Origin: Pholis gunnellus
Taxonomy: Eukaryota > Chordata > Actinopteri > Perciformes > Pholidae
Direction: 5' to 3'
DNA length: 64,000 nt
Assembly (NCBI GenBank): GCA_910591455.2
Contig: OU342805.1
Coordinates: forward strand, 27,553,769-27,617,768
Below the pieces are notes generated by a model. It had not been told where the DNA came from and ran no database searches. It saw only the letters and a list, made by a program, of their open reading frames with translations. Made by a program: the position numbers and the translations under genes. This document shows positions 47,790 through 57,679 of the stretch, in pieces (position 1 is the stretch's first letter; every line of letters begins with the position of its first letter).

Positions 47790-48190
47790 AGATATCGCAA
47801 AAATTTTAGTTGTCTGTTGTCCACGTAATCTTGAACGAGGACGAGTAAAGACGGTGAAATCACACAAACGGGTAGGCAGGCGATCGGGGAGGTGGACGGC
47901 TCCAACAAACAACGATCTTTGATCGAGAAGTTGATGTTTTTGTCTCGTAACTTACGTACTTCTTAAACAACAACACTTCCGTGGTTATTTTAACCAAAAT
48001 GACGATCTTTTCCCAAACCTGTCAAGTAGTTTTGGTGCCTAAACCAAACAGAGTTTCCTGTGGAGATGGAAGTATATTTTGAAAAGACTGTAACGAGCGG
48101 AAATTGACACGTGTTGCTGGATTTTGTAGGAAAATGACAATTCACTTTTGGTAGGCTATCATATGAACTGTTGTGTGAGGATACGATGGG
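47790..48190 (-). repeat. dispersed repeat family R2, longest copy
   Basis: Reverse orientation relative to 43120 and 55828. It includes gatcggggaggtggacggct, aacaaacaacgatctttgat, acttccgtggttattttaac, agtatattttgaaaagactg and atcatatgaactgttgtgtg in that order. About 400 bp in total. Confidence 0.8.
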
Positions 48191-49659
48191 TTGTTACACG
48201 TAAATCAAGCTTCAGCTCGAACCAGAGAGGCCTCAGCTAACGCAAGCTTATTAACCAGCTGGCTTGTGCTAGCTAACCAAGCTAGCCAAGCTGCTTGACA
48301 ACGTTAACCCCCGTGGCGTATAAATGACACGTGAATAGCAAAAAATGCGTGCTAATTACACGCAGAAATGTCCTTCCTGTGACATCAGGTTGCAGTTGGA
48401 CACGGAAATCGTCGCAAAGTACTTGAATAATAGCTTCAAACTATATAAAACTATGCAGCAGCGTTTGTTTCTCCGTTTTAGGGAGTCGAGTAGATAGAAG
48501 TAGCAAAAGTTATGCGTTTTAAAACAAAAGCGTAGTGGATGTAGTAGCCTCAGAGGCCCGCATCATTGTGTGTGTGTGTCCTCAACACACACACACACAC
48601 CCCATTACCCCCCCCCCCCCCATACAGTACCACTACACCCTGTGTGGAAAAACAGCAAAAACAGCAGTCTAAGAAAAACAGAGAGGGAGATCGCAGCCAC
48701 GGAGAGAAAGAGAGAGAGCGTGCTGTGCAAACATTCGTCCTGCAGATGAATGAGACTTCCCCCGGCGTGTTGATCCACTGTTTGGTCTGACGGAGACAGA
48801 GAGGATGAATGGATGAGTGTGAGAAAAAAGAGAGAGAGATAATGAATGAGGTAGAGAGAGCAGTGGGAGGGGCTGTCCAGTGGTCCAGTGTTTTTAAAAG
48901 TCCTGATTTATTGTTTCTGTTGCTTTTAACAAAAACGATACATTATTTATACCGTATGTTCCGTGAGTGTGCCGATCGATACCCCGATACGTGGGGCGAT
49001 GTTGGCGGACGGACGGACAGACGGACGTCTGCTCACGGACTGCAGTTACAGACAAACGCACGAGAGGTCACAGGTCAACGGAGAGTTAAAGATCTGCTCA
49101 CACAAGCACACAGAGTCGCTGCTTTAGAGGAGACACGCAGCGAAGCTGAGGCTCTTGGTGTCTTTGTGTGGGAGTGAATGGAAGTACTGGATTTAAGCCG
49201 GGAACACTCTGCTGCTGAAGATTAATCCTTTCTTATCTGTCTTTTTCTTTTTTAAATTCAGTGCTGACATCCAAACCTTCCCGTCCCAATATTCATCACT
49301 TGAGTTTTAGCTGTTACACATCGACAAGAGAAAAAAAAAACTCTCCTCCTGATGTTGAAATTAATCATTTCCTAAAACGCTTCAGTCACTAATCTCCAAT
49401 CTCTAATCTTTATCTGTTTATTTCTACAACTGATTGTCTGACGTGTACCCAAATCTCAGCGTTCGTTCCTGTAATGATTAATGTAATTTGTAGTTTTTCC
49501 CGCAAAATCCATTCATGTGTAATCAACATAATCGTGAATCAGGAAGTATACAAATTCAAAAACCCTCGTAGGGCGGTTGGATTAGACATGAAAATGGATC
49601 TTTCAGCCTGGAGACAGATTGTAAAATCAGAGATCAACATTGATATATTTGTCAGTTAC
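48191..49659. other. no gene seen; short CA and poly-C tracts
   Basis: A CA tract at 48585-48602 and a C13 run near 48608-48620. The 122-residue frame at 48809-49177 has no domain and was not called. Confidence 0.4.
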
Positions 49660-49835
49660 TTATTTTGTTTTATCTTTTCCTGAACCTAACTAAGTTGTTT
49701 CCTGTGAAGACGGGAGTTTATTTTGAAAAGACCGTCTGCATGTGACGAGCGGAAACTGAAAGGTGTTTGCTGGACGTAAGAAAAACAAGTTTTTTCATGA
49801 GACATCATACAAAACGTTGTTTGAGGATACGTTAA
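49660..49835 (-). repeat. dispersed repeat family R2, partial copy
   Basis: cctgaacctaactaagttgt, gagtttattttgaaaagacc and atgagacatcatacaaaacg match the other R2 copies. Confidence 0.72.
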
Positions 49836-50650
49836 AACTTCTTCTACACCGTCTCCTGTCAAATGAAGACAAAAAGAAAATAATGGTTAAAAACAACGTG
49901 AATGAAAATCAAGTTGGTATAAACTAAAAATATAATTTAAAATGACTTGACATGAAGCTGACAAACCTACATAATTATGTTGAGTTAAGAAGGTTTATTT
50001 TACTAAACTGACAAGATTAATTCTCTCTTTTCTTCTCATTGAGTCTAAAATTCACATTTGTTTTCTCAGTAAAGTTTTTCTTTCTCTCACTCCTTCACTT
50101 CCTCTTGTCTTCCTCTCCGTCTCTCTCTTCTTTTATTCTCTCCTTAATCTCTTCATGTCTGGATGTCTTTGTTTTGAAATCACATTATCTCCTGGATGAC
50201 CCTCAGTGACCTTTGGTGAGATGGGGTCACGACCTGCTGAGTGTGTGTGTGTGTGTTTTGGGGGTTGATACAGAGGTCGGAAGGTCGAGCGGCGCTAATG
50301 ATGCAGCTAATAACTTTGCACGCGTCACACAGCAGTAACAAACAAAGTACAGTATGTCATATGTGAAAAGTTGACCTTTTTAAATGCATTTTTAACATTC
50401 AAACATGGTGATAAAGGCAGTGATGTCCTGCAGCACTGTGACAAAGATAACGTTGAGAAAACTCAAAATGTCAATAAATAAACTTCAGTTAAAACTTGCA
50501 TTAAGTGATTTAAATTAGAAGTTAAATGGTACCTACTCGTAAGGATGGAGTTCAACCGAACGCTGAATGAAGACATTTTTAAGGTGACCAAAATGTTACT
50601 ATTAACTTCCATGAAGTGAAAACACAAGTTGTAGTTAAAGTTATAATATC
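49836..50650. other. no gene seen
   Basis: Short GT tract at 50242-50255. Nothing else recognised. Confidence 0.4.
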
Positions 50651-50874
50651 ACTGTGTAGCCCCGCCATAAAGCATACTCTGTATTATGGTCTGTTTGACT
50701 CTAAATGGACCATCATGTACTAAATGAACATCATGCTGTATTGAAGAAGACTTGAAACTAGAGATTGAGACCATAAACTCATGTTTAAGTAGAGTCATTT
50801 TCTCATAGACTTCTATACAACCAGAGGAGTCGCCCCCTGGTGGACACTAGAGAGAATGCAGCTTTAATGCCAGA
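50651..50874 (-). repeat. dispersed repeat family R1, copy 3 (inverted)
   Basis: Reverse complement of 17291-17561 and 43848-44112, running from tgtgtagccccgccataaag to ctctagtgtccaccaggg on the opposite strand. Confidence 0.86.
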
Positions 50875-50944
50875 CACTTGCAATTGACTTCACTTTCACT
50901 AAAACTGGAGGTAGCCACCTTTTATAGTTAAAATCTGTATTCTG

Positions 50945-51660
50945 TATGCGTTTGTTTCTTCTCTTTCTTTCCCTTCTTCCCTGCATGCTTACTGACACTT
51001 CCTTTACTCTAACTTGATCTTTTCCTTTATCCTCTCTAAATCTTTACTTATCCTTTTAAGAAGTCTTTTTTCAGGTTCCTTCTCTTTTCTCCTTTCCTTC
51101 CCTATTTCATCTTCTCTTCATGTCTTTTTTTTTCTCACAGCCTACTTCCTTTCCTTTTCCACTTCCCTTCACTATATTTCTTGTTCTATGTATTTATCTT
51201 TTCCAACTCTTTCTTTTGCTTTTTTTTCATTTCTTTGTTTCGTCCCACATCTTCCCCTTTATTTTTGTCCTTTAATCTCATCTTCTCTCCTCCCCTTTTT
51301 CTCCTCACTGTGCATCTTCTGTCTCTCGTCCACTTCCTCTTCTCTCCTCCTCCTCCTATGTCTCCTTCTCATCCATTATGGTCTCATCTCTTTATTTCTT
51401 TCCTTTCTTGTCCCATTTGCTCACTTTCTTTTCTATTACTCTTCATCTTCTCCAACTCTTTCTTTACGTTTTAAGTATCTTTTTTCGATTATCTAGATTC
51501 TTTCTACATCCTTTCTCCTCTCTTCTATCCTATATTCTACTTTTTCTTTGAATATTCTTTTTTTCTGTCTCTATTCTTTCTCCTTTACTCTCAAGTGATC
51601 TCCTTTCCTTCCTTGTTTCCTTCTTTCATATGTCTCATTTTTGTCCTTTTCTGCTGCTTT
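50945..51660. repeat. 700-bp polypyrimidine-rich tract
   Basis: This strand is overwhelmingly C and T across about 700 bp, with purines only at scattered positions. It is not a simple tandem repeat, although ttcctttcc- and cttctc-like words recur. The 160-residue frame at 51014-51496 rich in Ser, Phe and Leu is a product of this composition. Confidence 0.85.
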
Positions 51661-51707
51661 GAATCATTTCACATGTTATGTGAAGTGACAGTTGTTGATT
51701 ATTATTT

Positions 51708-51778
51708 TTTACTTAACCTTTATTTAACCGGGATTATCACATTGATTTTTAAAATCTCTTTTTCAAGTTTCACCACAT
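51708..51778 (+). mobile_element. dispersed fish repeat fragment (tttatttaaccggg type)
   Basis: acttaacctttatttaaccg followed shortly by aaaatctctttttcaag is the core of a repeat common in fish DNA. Only this core is recognisable. Confidence 0.5.
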
Positions 51779-52202
51779 AAATACACAGATGACAGAGCAA
51801 AAAGTTAAAAACAACATAAACAGTCAAATGATTTTCATTCAGTGTTAGGACGAGTATAGTCAGTGAGGACTATTCCTGTGTCTTCATCCACTTTTTGTCT
51901 CTTTGGCACCATGTTTGACCTTTAACTTGACCACATGTGCTTCCTTGTACCTTCCTAGTATTGTGGTTAGAAACACGTGATTTATCTTGCCAATATCCGA
52001 TGACTCAGTCTGATGTGAGCCCGTTTGTCCTTGAATGAATGAATAAAACTAAACACTGGATGGAGCGGGGGGGGGGGGGGGGATCCGGTTCACCAGCCTT
52101 CCCGTAAGTAAATCTTATTTATTTTGTTCATCGCTGGCAGGAGAAGAGGAAGAATCCCATTAGTCACTCTGATATTAAATTACGCAGCAGCTTGAACCTC
52201 GT
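51779..52202. other. no gene seen; G16 run
   Basis: G16 at 52067-52082. No exon recognised. Confidence 0.4.
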
Positions 52203-52265
52203 CCAATTCCAGCCAATCACAGCATTCCCATCGCCGCCCACGGAATTCCTCACAGCCAATGAGGA
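52203..52265. promoter_or_regulatory. three CCAAT boxes in 60 bp
   Basis: CCAAT at 52203-52207, 52213-52217 (ccagccaatcac) and 52256-52260 (cacagccaatgag), with gcgagcgctgac and cgccgagcg downstream. Multiple NF-Y sites near CpGs suggest a promoter. No exon could be assigned on either strand. Confidence 0.35.
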
Positions 52266-52397
52266 GCGAGCGCTGACTGACACGAACGGTATTTCATTCA
52301 TTCCTGAGCGCCGAGCGTTAAACGGGTGGTTTGGTGCTTCCTTTTTTTCTCTCTCTCTCTCATCTGTCCGTCCCTCCCTCGCTCTTTCCGTTGTGTG

Positions 52398-52498
52398 TGT
52401 GTGTGTGTGTGTGGGTGTGTGTGTGTGTGGGATGTGGAATGTGCGGTGGGATGTGAGCAACTTCCTGTTTTTACTTGTTAAGTACATCCCTGTGGGGT

Positions 52499-52534
<36 letters not shown>
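52398..52534. repeat. two GT tracts and a GA tract
   Basis: 52393-52428 (GT with ggg interruptions), 52499-52520 (GT) and 52521-52534 (GA). Confidence 0.9.
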
Positions 52535-52571
52535 TAGAAATACGAACAACAGACGGGAAAGAGATGCAACA

Positions 52572-52845
52572 TGTGGCCAAAAGTAAGTGGACACCCGAAC
52601 ATTCCAGCCATATGTGATGTTTGAACGTATCAACAGGCTGCTGTAACAGCCTCCACTCTTCTGGTTTCAGGTTTCTCACCAGATGTTTCTTCCCATTCGG
52701 CCTTAGGAGCATCAGTGAAGTCCAACGCTGGTGTTGGGGGATCACAGTCGGTGATCCAGTTAATCTCAGAGGTGTTGGATGGGGGTTGAGGTCGGGTGCT
52801 CTTTGCAGACCAGTCACGTTCTTGCACACCAAACTGGGAAAAACA
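52572..52845 (+). mobile_element. Tc1-like MITE fragment, left half
   Basis: Starts with tgtggccaaaagtaagtgga and continues through tggatgggggttgaggt and caccaaactgggaaa. Relative of 27480-27775. The minus-strand frames over it (52164-52880 and 52630-53127) translate transposon DNA rather than a host gene. Confidence 0.75.
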
Positions 52846-53132
52846 GTGTAAGTTGTAACTATAGCCGCCTTTCCACACAAATTTTAACATCATTTCGAGA
52901 AAGTCTGCTCGGTAAAATGAGATTGAATGCTTGTGTGCGTCCACAATCATCATGTGATGATCTGGAGTTGGTTCATCGAGATAATGTAATAAGCGGCACC
53001 AAATTCTCCAGTCGAAAAAATTATTAAACCGCTGCAGAAGACGAGTTAACGACGCAATGACATCATTTAAAGAGCACCGGTCGAACCTCAAGATGTGAAA
53101 CACAGTGTAGAACACGTTTAGTTTCATGTATC

Positions 53133-53375
53133 GAAGGATCAGTTCACCCCAAAATAAAAAAATAGAAATACTTTATTTCATGTGGAACTGTCAACTTCTG
53201 AATAATTCTGTGGCTCATGTTGTAAATTTCAGTAATTTCTAGAAATTTTCAAATGTACTTTTTTGCCGCTTTGAACACCAAAAGCCGAGTGACATTTAGA
53301 CATTTAGTCCCACAATATAGATATCTCTTTGGGTGATATCTCCAAAACTAGGTAACTCACACTTTTGTCTGTGTG
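53133..53375. mobile_element. dispersed repeat with cagttcaccccaaaat start
   Basis: ggatcagttcaccccaaaat, gccgctttgaacaccaaaag, ccgagtgacatttag and tgatatctccaaaactagg appear in the order of a repeat frequent in fish genomes. The first 20 bp resemble the terminus of the MITE at 35126, but the body differs. Confidence 0.62.
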
Positions 53376-53391
53376 TGTGCGTGTGTGTGTC

Positions 53392-53409
53392 GGGGGGGGG
53401 GGGGGGGGG
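53392..53409. repeat. G18 homopolymer after (GT)n
   Basis: GT-rich DNA at 53370-53390 runs into 18 consecutive G. Confidence 0.95.
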
Positions 53410-54559
53410 TTCCTTCGAGGTCTTTACACAGCGTGTTCGTGACAAATACACGCAAATTCTAAATACTCACTTGCGAATATTATGGATCAGGTCTGCACAG
53501 GTTGAAAGGAGTAATAACGTTTTACCGTCTCGTTGTTTTATAACCTTTAGAAATCAACTCAACCCGTTTTGCACAACGTGATTGGTTGATGCCTTTATTT
53601 GCGACGCAATAGCTGAAAAAAAATCGCCTTATTTGCCGAAAAAACTACAGATTGAGAAAATATATTGGTACATGAAACTCCATAAAATATTAAATGTATT
53701 AAACATTACAAGATACTCAAAGACATAATAGCAATGATAATAATGATAATAAAAACCTGGCCTGTGCTTGATGACCTTTGACCTGCACAGGTTGGGTTAA
53801 TTGAGGCGTTTTACATCAATAATGAAGACTGGGCAGAAGAAGAATAATGAAGCTGCTTCTCTGATGAAGACAGATGAAAGTGTTTACGCCACAATTCAAA
53901 CAGCCACAGTTTTTCACCGAAGTGGGTCAAAAGTCAAGTTCAGTACCATGGAAGCAAACTCTCCAAAGAGCACATTGAACCGAATGTCAAAGAGAAAGGA
54001 AACTCCACAAGAGAGAGTGTAAACATGTGTGTGAAGCACAAACACGCAGCAGACTAAACGTTGAGATGATTATCATGTAAATGATTTCAACACCGCATTC
54101 GTCCCCGTCGGCCGGTTAGCTATTAGCACAGAAAGCTAACGGCTGTGTGTGTGTGTGTGAGAGAGAGTGTGTGTTTGTTTTACAGAGGCCATGTATGTAA
54201 ATACATCCGCTCTGTGTAAATGGCCTGTTAAATGGGTGGTTACACACACACACACACACACACACACAGACTGCTGATCACACTAAAACCCCTCAGGATT
54301 CTCAGGGATAATGTTTGTATATGTGAGTGTGTGTTTCTGTGACAATGGCGGAAGTAAAAGTAGCAAAACCACATTGTTGAAATACTACAAGTCAAAGCTG
54401 ATTGAAAGTTTTACTTACATAAGTAAAATCACAAAAGCATGAACATGTACATTAATGTAACAGTCTCTGTTTAGTCCTGATCCTCTATCAGACCTCCATC
54501 AGTCAACAAGACCATCAGAGAGAAGATCTATTTCTATAGAGTTATTCTGGTGAAACCAG
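53410..54559. other. no gene seen; short GT and CA tracts
   Basis: GT at 54143-54158 and CA at 54243-54269. The 73-residue frame at 53801-54022 is free of low-complexity sequence but has no recognisable domain. It was left uncalled. Confidence 0.35.
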
Positions 54560-54829
54560 ATGAAATCATGCAGGTTCACCAAAACCACTCGTTCAGCTCA
54601 GACTCCAGCGGGGCCTCCAGCAGAGACCGATCCACCGTGGACAGACCCAGATCCTCCAGCAGAGACCGGTCCACCGTGGACAGACCCAGATCCTGAGCTC
54701 CGGAGGGAGGAGGAGAGCTCAGCTCCGGGCAGCAGCAGCGTCTCCTCCTCCTCCTCCAGGAGCAGAGGTTCCAGGACGTATTGCTGGACCCGCCGGAGGG
54801 AAGGGAGGCAACGGGAGAACCCGGACTGA
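54560..54829 (+). other. GC-rich block with 39-bp tandem duplication, possible decayed exon
   Basis: A 39-bp unit (start cctccagcagagaccg, end gacagacccagat) occurs twice at about 54613-54690, differing at one position. It lies in a GC-rich island in AT-rich DNA. The open frame gives PAETDPPWTDPDP repeats followed by ELRREEESSAPGSSSVSS and a stop at 54827-54829. A second frame gives SSRDRSTVDRPRS repeats. The unit length is a multiple of three, so all frames survive. It may be a fragment of a repeat-containing coding exon, or simply a GC-rich minisatellite. No splice sites are convincing. Confidence 0.3.
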
Positions 54830-55351
54830 GAGGAGCAGATTGTCAGACCCTGCTGCAGTAAAAAAGGAGGTTTTGCAAAAGGACTCACGACCACTTTTGT
54901 CCACAGAGACCGCCAAAACTAACACAAAATGAAAGTTCCTCGTAGTAGCTTTAAAGTACAAAAGTACTCATTTTGCAGAAAGGTCCTTTCAGATTTTAGA
55001 ATAACTTATGTTTTATTATTGGATAATGATTTTAGATGCATTCAAATGTACCTTACTGTTAATGTTGCAGCTGGTAAATGTGGAGCTTATGTTTTAATGT
55101 TGCCAGGAATTTCAAAAAGTCTTAATTTCTTCCATAAAAATAATAATAATAATAATAATTTCTTTCATGATTATTCTGAATTTGCAAAGCAACTAAATAT
55201 GTATAAACATAGTGGAGTAAAAAGTACATTTCCCTCTGAGATAAAGTGGAGGAAGAGTATAAAGTAGCAAGAAACTCAAGTCAAGTGATGCTGCTGCTCG
55301 CACTTGTGACTGTTGTGACAGAACGACCGCAGGTTCAAACTCTTGTGACAG

Positions 55352-55352
<1 letters not shown>
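54830..55352. other. no gene seen
   Basis: AT-rich, with a short (AAT)n run near 55140-55159. Confidence 0.4.

Positions 55353-55435
<83 letters not shown>
55353..55435. repeat. (GT)n microsatellite
   Basis: Pure GT tract of about 41 units. Confidence 0.96.
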
Positions 55436-55439
<4 letters not shown>

Positions 55440-55827
55440 GCAGGTACAGTCGACTTGGTCTGAGCCGTTCTAGGAACACACAGCGGATCATGTGGTCTGC
55501 TCAGGTAAACAGTGGGATCTGATCTCTCCGTCTTTGCTTCGGGTTTGTTTGTTTTGTCTGTTCTGACCACAGCGGACGTCACGCTGAACACAGCTTTGCT
55601 TCTGAAGTCGGTGTCAACATGCGCAGGGTTGTCTTTGTTATTGTTCTTCCGATAAAGATATTTACTGCTGTTTTTATTCGAAAGGCTATCTCTAGAGCCG
55701 GCGTTTGGTTTGTCTGTTCTGGGGCTACTGTAGAAACATGAAGGACTCCAAGAAGAGGACTCGCTCCCTCAGTAGAAGGGCTGATTCCAAGCTTCCATTA
55801 TTAAAGCTCAGTAAACACTGATCAACG
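55436..55827. other. no gene seen
   Basis: No recognised feature. Confidence 0.4.
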
Positions 55828-56165
55828 TATCCTCATACAACGGTTCGTATGATATCTTATGAAAAGTTACTCCTCATCTTTCTTGCGTTTTCCTGTGAAA
55901 GTCACAGCAACTCAAATCAATTCTCTCTCGTTACATACATACGGTCTTTTCAAAAATAAACTTCCGTCTTCACAGGAAACAACTCAGTTCAGTTTAGGCA
56001 ACAAAATGACTTAGTTTGGGTTCAAATAACTACGGAAGTCCCGTTACTGAAGCGCGCAGCTTACGTGACAAATAAATCAACGTTGACTTCTTGTTTTCAC
56101 GATCTCCTGACTGAAAGATCGGTGTTTGTTGGACCCCTCCACCTCTTTTCCCGGTCTTTATACCG
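55828..56165 (+). repeat. dispersed repeat family R2, copy
   Basis: catacaacggttcgtatgat, aaaaataaacttccgtcttc, ggcaacaaaatgacttag, aataactacggaagtcccgt and tgaaagatcggtgtttgttg in order. The frame at 56065-56367 begins in this repeat and was rejected. Confidence 0.8.
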
Positions 56166-56553
56166 TTTCGTAGAAGGCCGAGAACAAACAGCTTCTGCTA
56201 CTTCCACGTATGGGAAAAGTAACATAAACGGAATTGTGTGCAGGTTTCTGGAGTACATCAGAGCCTCAAGCCAAAACCTCAACTTGGTCGCAGCGACCTC
56301 CGACCTTTCACCTCCTCGCCACCGCCAGTGTTTTGTCATCGAGGGACTGAACCTTGCAGTTCTCTGAAGCAGACACACGCAACTCAAAGAAACGCTTCCA
56401 GTCACAGCCTGTTGAGCAGCAGTTCACCGAGTGCAGCATATGTACAGTATACATGTGTGTGTGTGTGTGTGTCCTCTGGCTCTGAGCCCATTCAAACAGA
56501 AACCGCAAGTGTGAGGAGTTGGCGCAGCAGATGCCAAGTTTTACTCTGTAAGC

Positions 56554-56592
<39 letters not shown>

Positions 56593-57089
56593 GGTTTTAT
56601 AATGATCCAGGGAGTAACATGTAGTAGACGTATTGTTTCAACTCTAATAAAGCAGCATATTAAATCTCAACTGTTATCCAGAGTGACGTTTAAGAGTGGA
56701 AACTGGCTGAATGAAAACATGATATTTGGCCCAATAAGACAACGTGTTTTCTGGATGTTATGTTTGATTGTTCTACTTGAAAGGAGCGAGCATTGGCGTC
56801 TATGTTACATTACAGTAAGAGTGTTGCATTATGGGGGCTGGGGTACTCTAATGATGCCGGTCTGTAAGGCTGTTTATTGTGAAACATTTAGAGAACATTT
56901 GGTTTAGGACAGCCAGCAGGACTTTCTTGAAGCTCATGTGATGAGTGTTTCTGACACAAAGGAAATAAATGACGTCCTGATGTGTGAAAATGAGTTTAAA
57001 GCATCTCCCAACGTCTTTACACAGACCTCTAAGAATCAAAGGTGTCACTGAACGTCATGATGAAAAGCTCAAACAGTCTGAAACATGAT
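56166..57089. other. no gene seen; (TC)n tract
   Basis: TC tract at 56558-56589. Otherwise unremarkable. Confidence 0.4.
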
Positions 57090-57232
57090 AAACCATAGAC
57101 TGTATAGAAGAAGTGGACGTAGTCATCGGGACGTCACCCGTCGGTTTGTGGACTGATGTTTTGAAGCCTCGAGCTCGATGATTTTGCCGTCGCCATCTTG
57201 GATTACGGCCGTCGCCATGTTGTTGTTTTTTT
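57090..57232 (-). repeat. dispersed repeat with ATGGCGACGG core
   Basis: ccatagactgtatagaagaa, ttttgaagcctcgagctcg and cgccatcttggattacggcc followed by gtcgccatgttg. The last part is the inverse of 23036-23062. Confidence 0.65.
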
Positions 57233-57648
57233 TGCAAACCAATGAACACAAAGTTACTGTATTTGGAATGCCAATCAGCACCACTGATCAAGAGTCGGTG
57301 TTTGACGAGTGATTAGATCAGTGTTTACTACTCCTGTCAGCTGTCAGGAACGAAAAGTATACGTTTACGATCAGGTGACACAGAGCAGCTCTTTGTTCTG
57401 CTGCCCTGAAGTGAGCAGCTGCTTATCTGATACCAGATCACTTCATCGGGCAAAATGAAAAAAGAAATCATGTAACTTCACTCCTCAGAATGATTTATAG
57501 CTCAGTAGGATTCAACGTTGATACTGCAACAACAGATGGATGTCAGCTGTAGGAAAGGAGAGACCAAGTTAACATTTAAGGAAGCTTTTATAGCCTGGAA
57601 GACCCAGGTGAACTTAATCAAGCTGACGACCTTCCTGAGTGGGAGGGG

Positions 57649-57679
<31 letters not shown>

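Noticed and set aside
48809..49177. 122-residue plus-strand frame
   Set aside because: No recognisable domain, begins in GAGA-rich low complexity, and no splice or promoter context.
51014..51496. 160-residue plus-strand frame rich in Ser, Leu and Phe
   Set aside because: It is a by-product of the polypyrimidine tract, which lacks stop codons.
52164..52880. 238-residue minus-strand frame and the overlapping 165-residue frame at 52630-53127
   Set aside because: Both run through a Tc1-like MITE fragment and GT/GA microsatellites, and neither shows a domain.
53801..54022. 73-residue frame with Lys/Ser-rich composition
   Set aside because: Free of low complexity and somewhat protein-like, but no family recognised and no splice sites found.
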